From Gaiellasilicea sp963707575 (GTDB lineage: Bacteria; Actinomycetota; Thermoleophilia; Gaiellales; Gaiellaceae): 64,000 nucleotides of DNA. The translations under genes were made by a program, and so were the position numbers. This document shows, in pieces, positions 62,740 to 64,000 of the stretch; position 1 is the first letter of the stretch; every line of letters starts with the position of its first letter. The notes beneath the pieces were generated by a model, which ran no database searches, had not been told where the DNA came from, and was given only the letters and a program-made list of their open reading frames with translations. The DNA is taken from assembly GCA_963707575.1 (NCBI GenBank), contig OY970171.1, positions 2,232,001 through 2,296,000 on the forward strand. The letters are read 5' to 3'.

Positions 62740-64000
62740 TGCGTCGGGAAGACGGTTCCGGCGTAGCGCGCGCGGGGCAGCGCGCCGAGCAGCTCCGGCC
62801 ACTGGACGTAGACACGATCGGCGACTGGTGCGATGAGCCGGCAACTGAGCGAGGGGCGCTCCGCCCGGGCGAGGCTCTCGATGTAGACGATCCGGACGCC
62901 GTGGAGCCGCGCGACCCAGGCGAAGGGAACGGCGACGGCTGCCCCGGTGGTCAGGATCACCTTCGGGCGAAGCTCACCGAGGAGGCGCCGGGCGAGCAGG
63001 AGGTTGCGAACGAGGTTCTTCAGGCTCCGGTTCGCAGGCGAGTGTGCGAAGAAGACACGGTCGTCGCGGAGCAGCGACTGCACGTCGCTCCCCTCGTGGC
63101 TCGCCACCACCCAGGCGTGTGTCCGGTCCTGCCAGGCCTCCCGGAGCGACCAGAGCTGGAGCAAGTGCCCGCCCGCCGTGCAGACGAGCAGGACCTCGGC
63201 GCGGTCGGTCTGCGGCGCGGTCATCGTCCCGACGCCCCCAAGCGCCTCGCGCCGACGGGCCCTGAGGTTGCGCAGGCTCTGCTCCTGGCGCAGCCGTCCG
63301 CGGACGTCCGCGTCGGCGCAGACCGGCTGACGCGTGGCGAGCGCGGCCACGTAGCCCCAGACCATCCCGAGAGCGGCCCGGTCGGAGCGTGCGTGGTGCA
63401 GCGTGCGCGCGAGCAGGTACCAGGCCCGATACCCCATGTAGTGCGAGGCGCGGCCACGTGCCGTCCAGGCCTTCCACGGCGATCCGTCGCGGGCGCCCTC
63501 CGCGCGGTGATGGCGGAACGGGAGCTCGACGAGCGTCTCGGTCGTCCAGCCGCGGACGCGTGCCTTCAGCTCGTCGATGCCGTCCCAGCCCATCTGCTCC
63601 TCGAGCGGACGCACGTCCGCCAGGCAGGCGGCCCGGTAGGCGCGTGCAGCGCCCCAGACGCTCGAGCCCGTGTTGTGGCGCGTGCGCCAGACGCCGTCCT
63701 CGAGCTCCTGCGCGGAGCCGCTCGCAATCCCGAGCTTCGGATTCGCGGCGAACGCAGCGAGGAGGATCTCGAAATGCGCGCTCCCCATCGAGACGTCCGC
63801 GTCGACCTTCACGACGACGTCCGGAATGGGTTGGAGGCGTGACACGCCGAGCTCGAAGGCGCGCACGATCGGTCCGCCGCGCTTCGTCGCGCCCAGGTCG
63901 GCATCGGCGACGAAGTCGATCCACGGCTGCTCGTGCGCGAGCGTGCGGGCGAGGTCGACGGTGCCGTCGGTCGAGCCGGTGTCGACGATCACCCAGCACT
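62736..64000 (-). CDS. GT2 glycosyltransferase joined to an Alg14/PssD-like domain, cut by the window end
   Basis: One uninterrupted frame encodes two modules. The first 260 residues are a GT2 enzyme lacking its N-terminus (VIVDTGSTDGTVDLARTLAH, VVVKVDADVSMGSAHFEILL, EEQMGWDGIDELKARVRGW). The last 160 residues are an Alg14/PssD domain beginning MTAPQTDRAEVLLVCTAGGH, with VILTTGAAVAVPFAWVAR and IESLARAERPSLSCRLIAP. An ATG at 63224 would start a free PssD, and the ATGA there would be a normal overlap if the GT2 frame were shifted, so the fusion might reflect a base error. The frame runs off the right edge. Confidence 0.78.
   Translation of the reverse strand, partial: CWVIVDTGSTDGTVDLARTLAHEQPWIDFVADADLGATKRGGPIVRAFELGVSRLQPIPDVVVKVDADVSMGSAHFEILLAAFAANPKLGIASGSAQELEDGVWRTRHNTGSSVWGAARAYRAACLADVRPLEEQMGWDGIDELKARVRGWTTETLVELPFRHHRAEGARDGSPWKAWTARGRASHYMGYRAWYLLARTLHHARSDRAALGMVWGYVAALATRQPVCADADVRGRLRQEQSLRNLRARRREALGGVGTMTAPQTDRAEVLLVCTAGGHLLQLWSLREAWQDRTHAWVVASHEGSDVQSLLRDDRVFFAHSPANRSLKNLVRNLLLARRLLGELRPKVILTTGAAVAVPFAWVARLHGVRIVYIESLARAERPSLSCRLIAPVADRVYVQWPELLGALPRARYAGTVFPTQ

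Overview
The window is GC-rich DNA with strong GC3 codon bias, coding almost throughout on both strands. Gene content suggests a deep-branching actinobacterium, possibly class Thermoleophilia. This placement is inferred from codon use, many leaderless starts with a TANNNT -10 box, an archaeal-type succinate dehydrogenase (SdhB with extra cysteine plus a CCG subunit), a short archaeal/Thermotoga-type adenosylhomocysteinase and a YlbL-type PDZ-Lon protease. No rRNA, tRNA, CRISPR array or insertion sequence was recognised.

Region 1 (1-32.4 kb) is a compact housekeeping block whose reading frames are all intact. It is rich in central carbon genes: sucC-methyltransferase-sucD, mdh, citrate synthase, PEP carboxykinase and sdhA-sdhB-CCG subunit. 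Around them lie purE-purK, lysC-asd, recR, two tandem Xer recombinases, a DEAD-box helicase, a PDZ-Lon protease, an ABC exporter, an acyltransferase, a cupredoxin lipoprotein, a metallophosphoesterase and an Asp23 protein. At its left edge a JmjC/cupin oxygenase overlaps a 55-residue Asp/Ser/Thr-rich peptide gene.

Region 2 (31.7-40 kb) is transitional: an orphan response regulator lacking its phospho-acceptor Asp, an L-2-hydroxyglutarate oxidase, and a very large secreted protein of four DUF1349-like plus fibronectin-III-like units, followed by a PIG-L deacetylase.

Region 3 (40-64 kb) is a surface-polysaccharide locus. It contains GT2 and GT4 glycosyltransferases, a Wzx flippase, a Wzz-like chain-length protein, an O-antigen ligase, a zinc-finger C-methyltransferase, a 2OG-Fe(II) oxygenase, an Alg13/Alg14-like (PssE/PssD) pair and three secreted right-handed beta-helix proteins, one carrying PA14 domains. 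A small LuxR-type regulator sits inside it. A palindrome, CCTAGC-N6-GCTAGG, recurs upstream of its promoters at positions that look helically phased, suggesting a locus-specific regulon.

About 20 single-base frame interruptions fall between 38 and 58 kb and none before 38 kb. Both sides of each break still encode conserved sequence, so sequencing or assembly errors are likelier than true decay, and several genes there are annotated across frame breaks.
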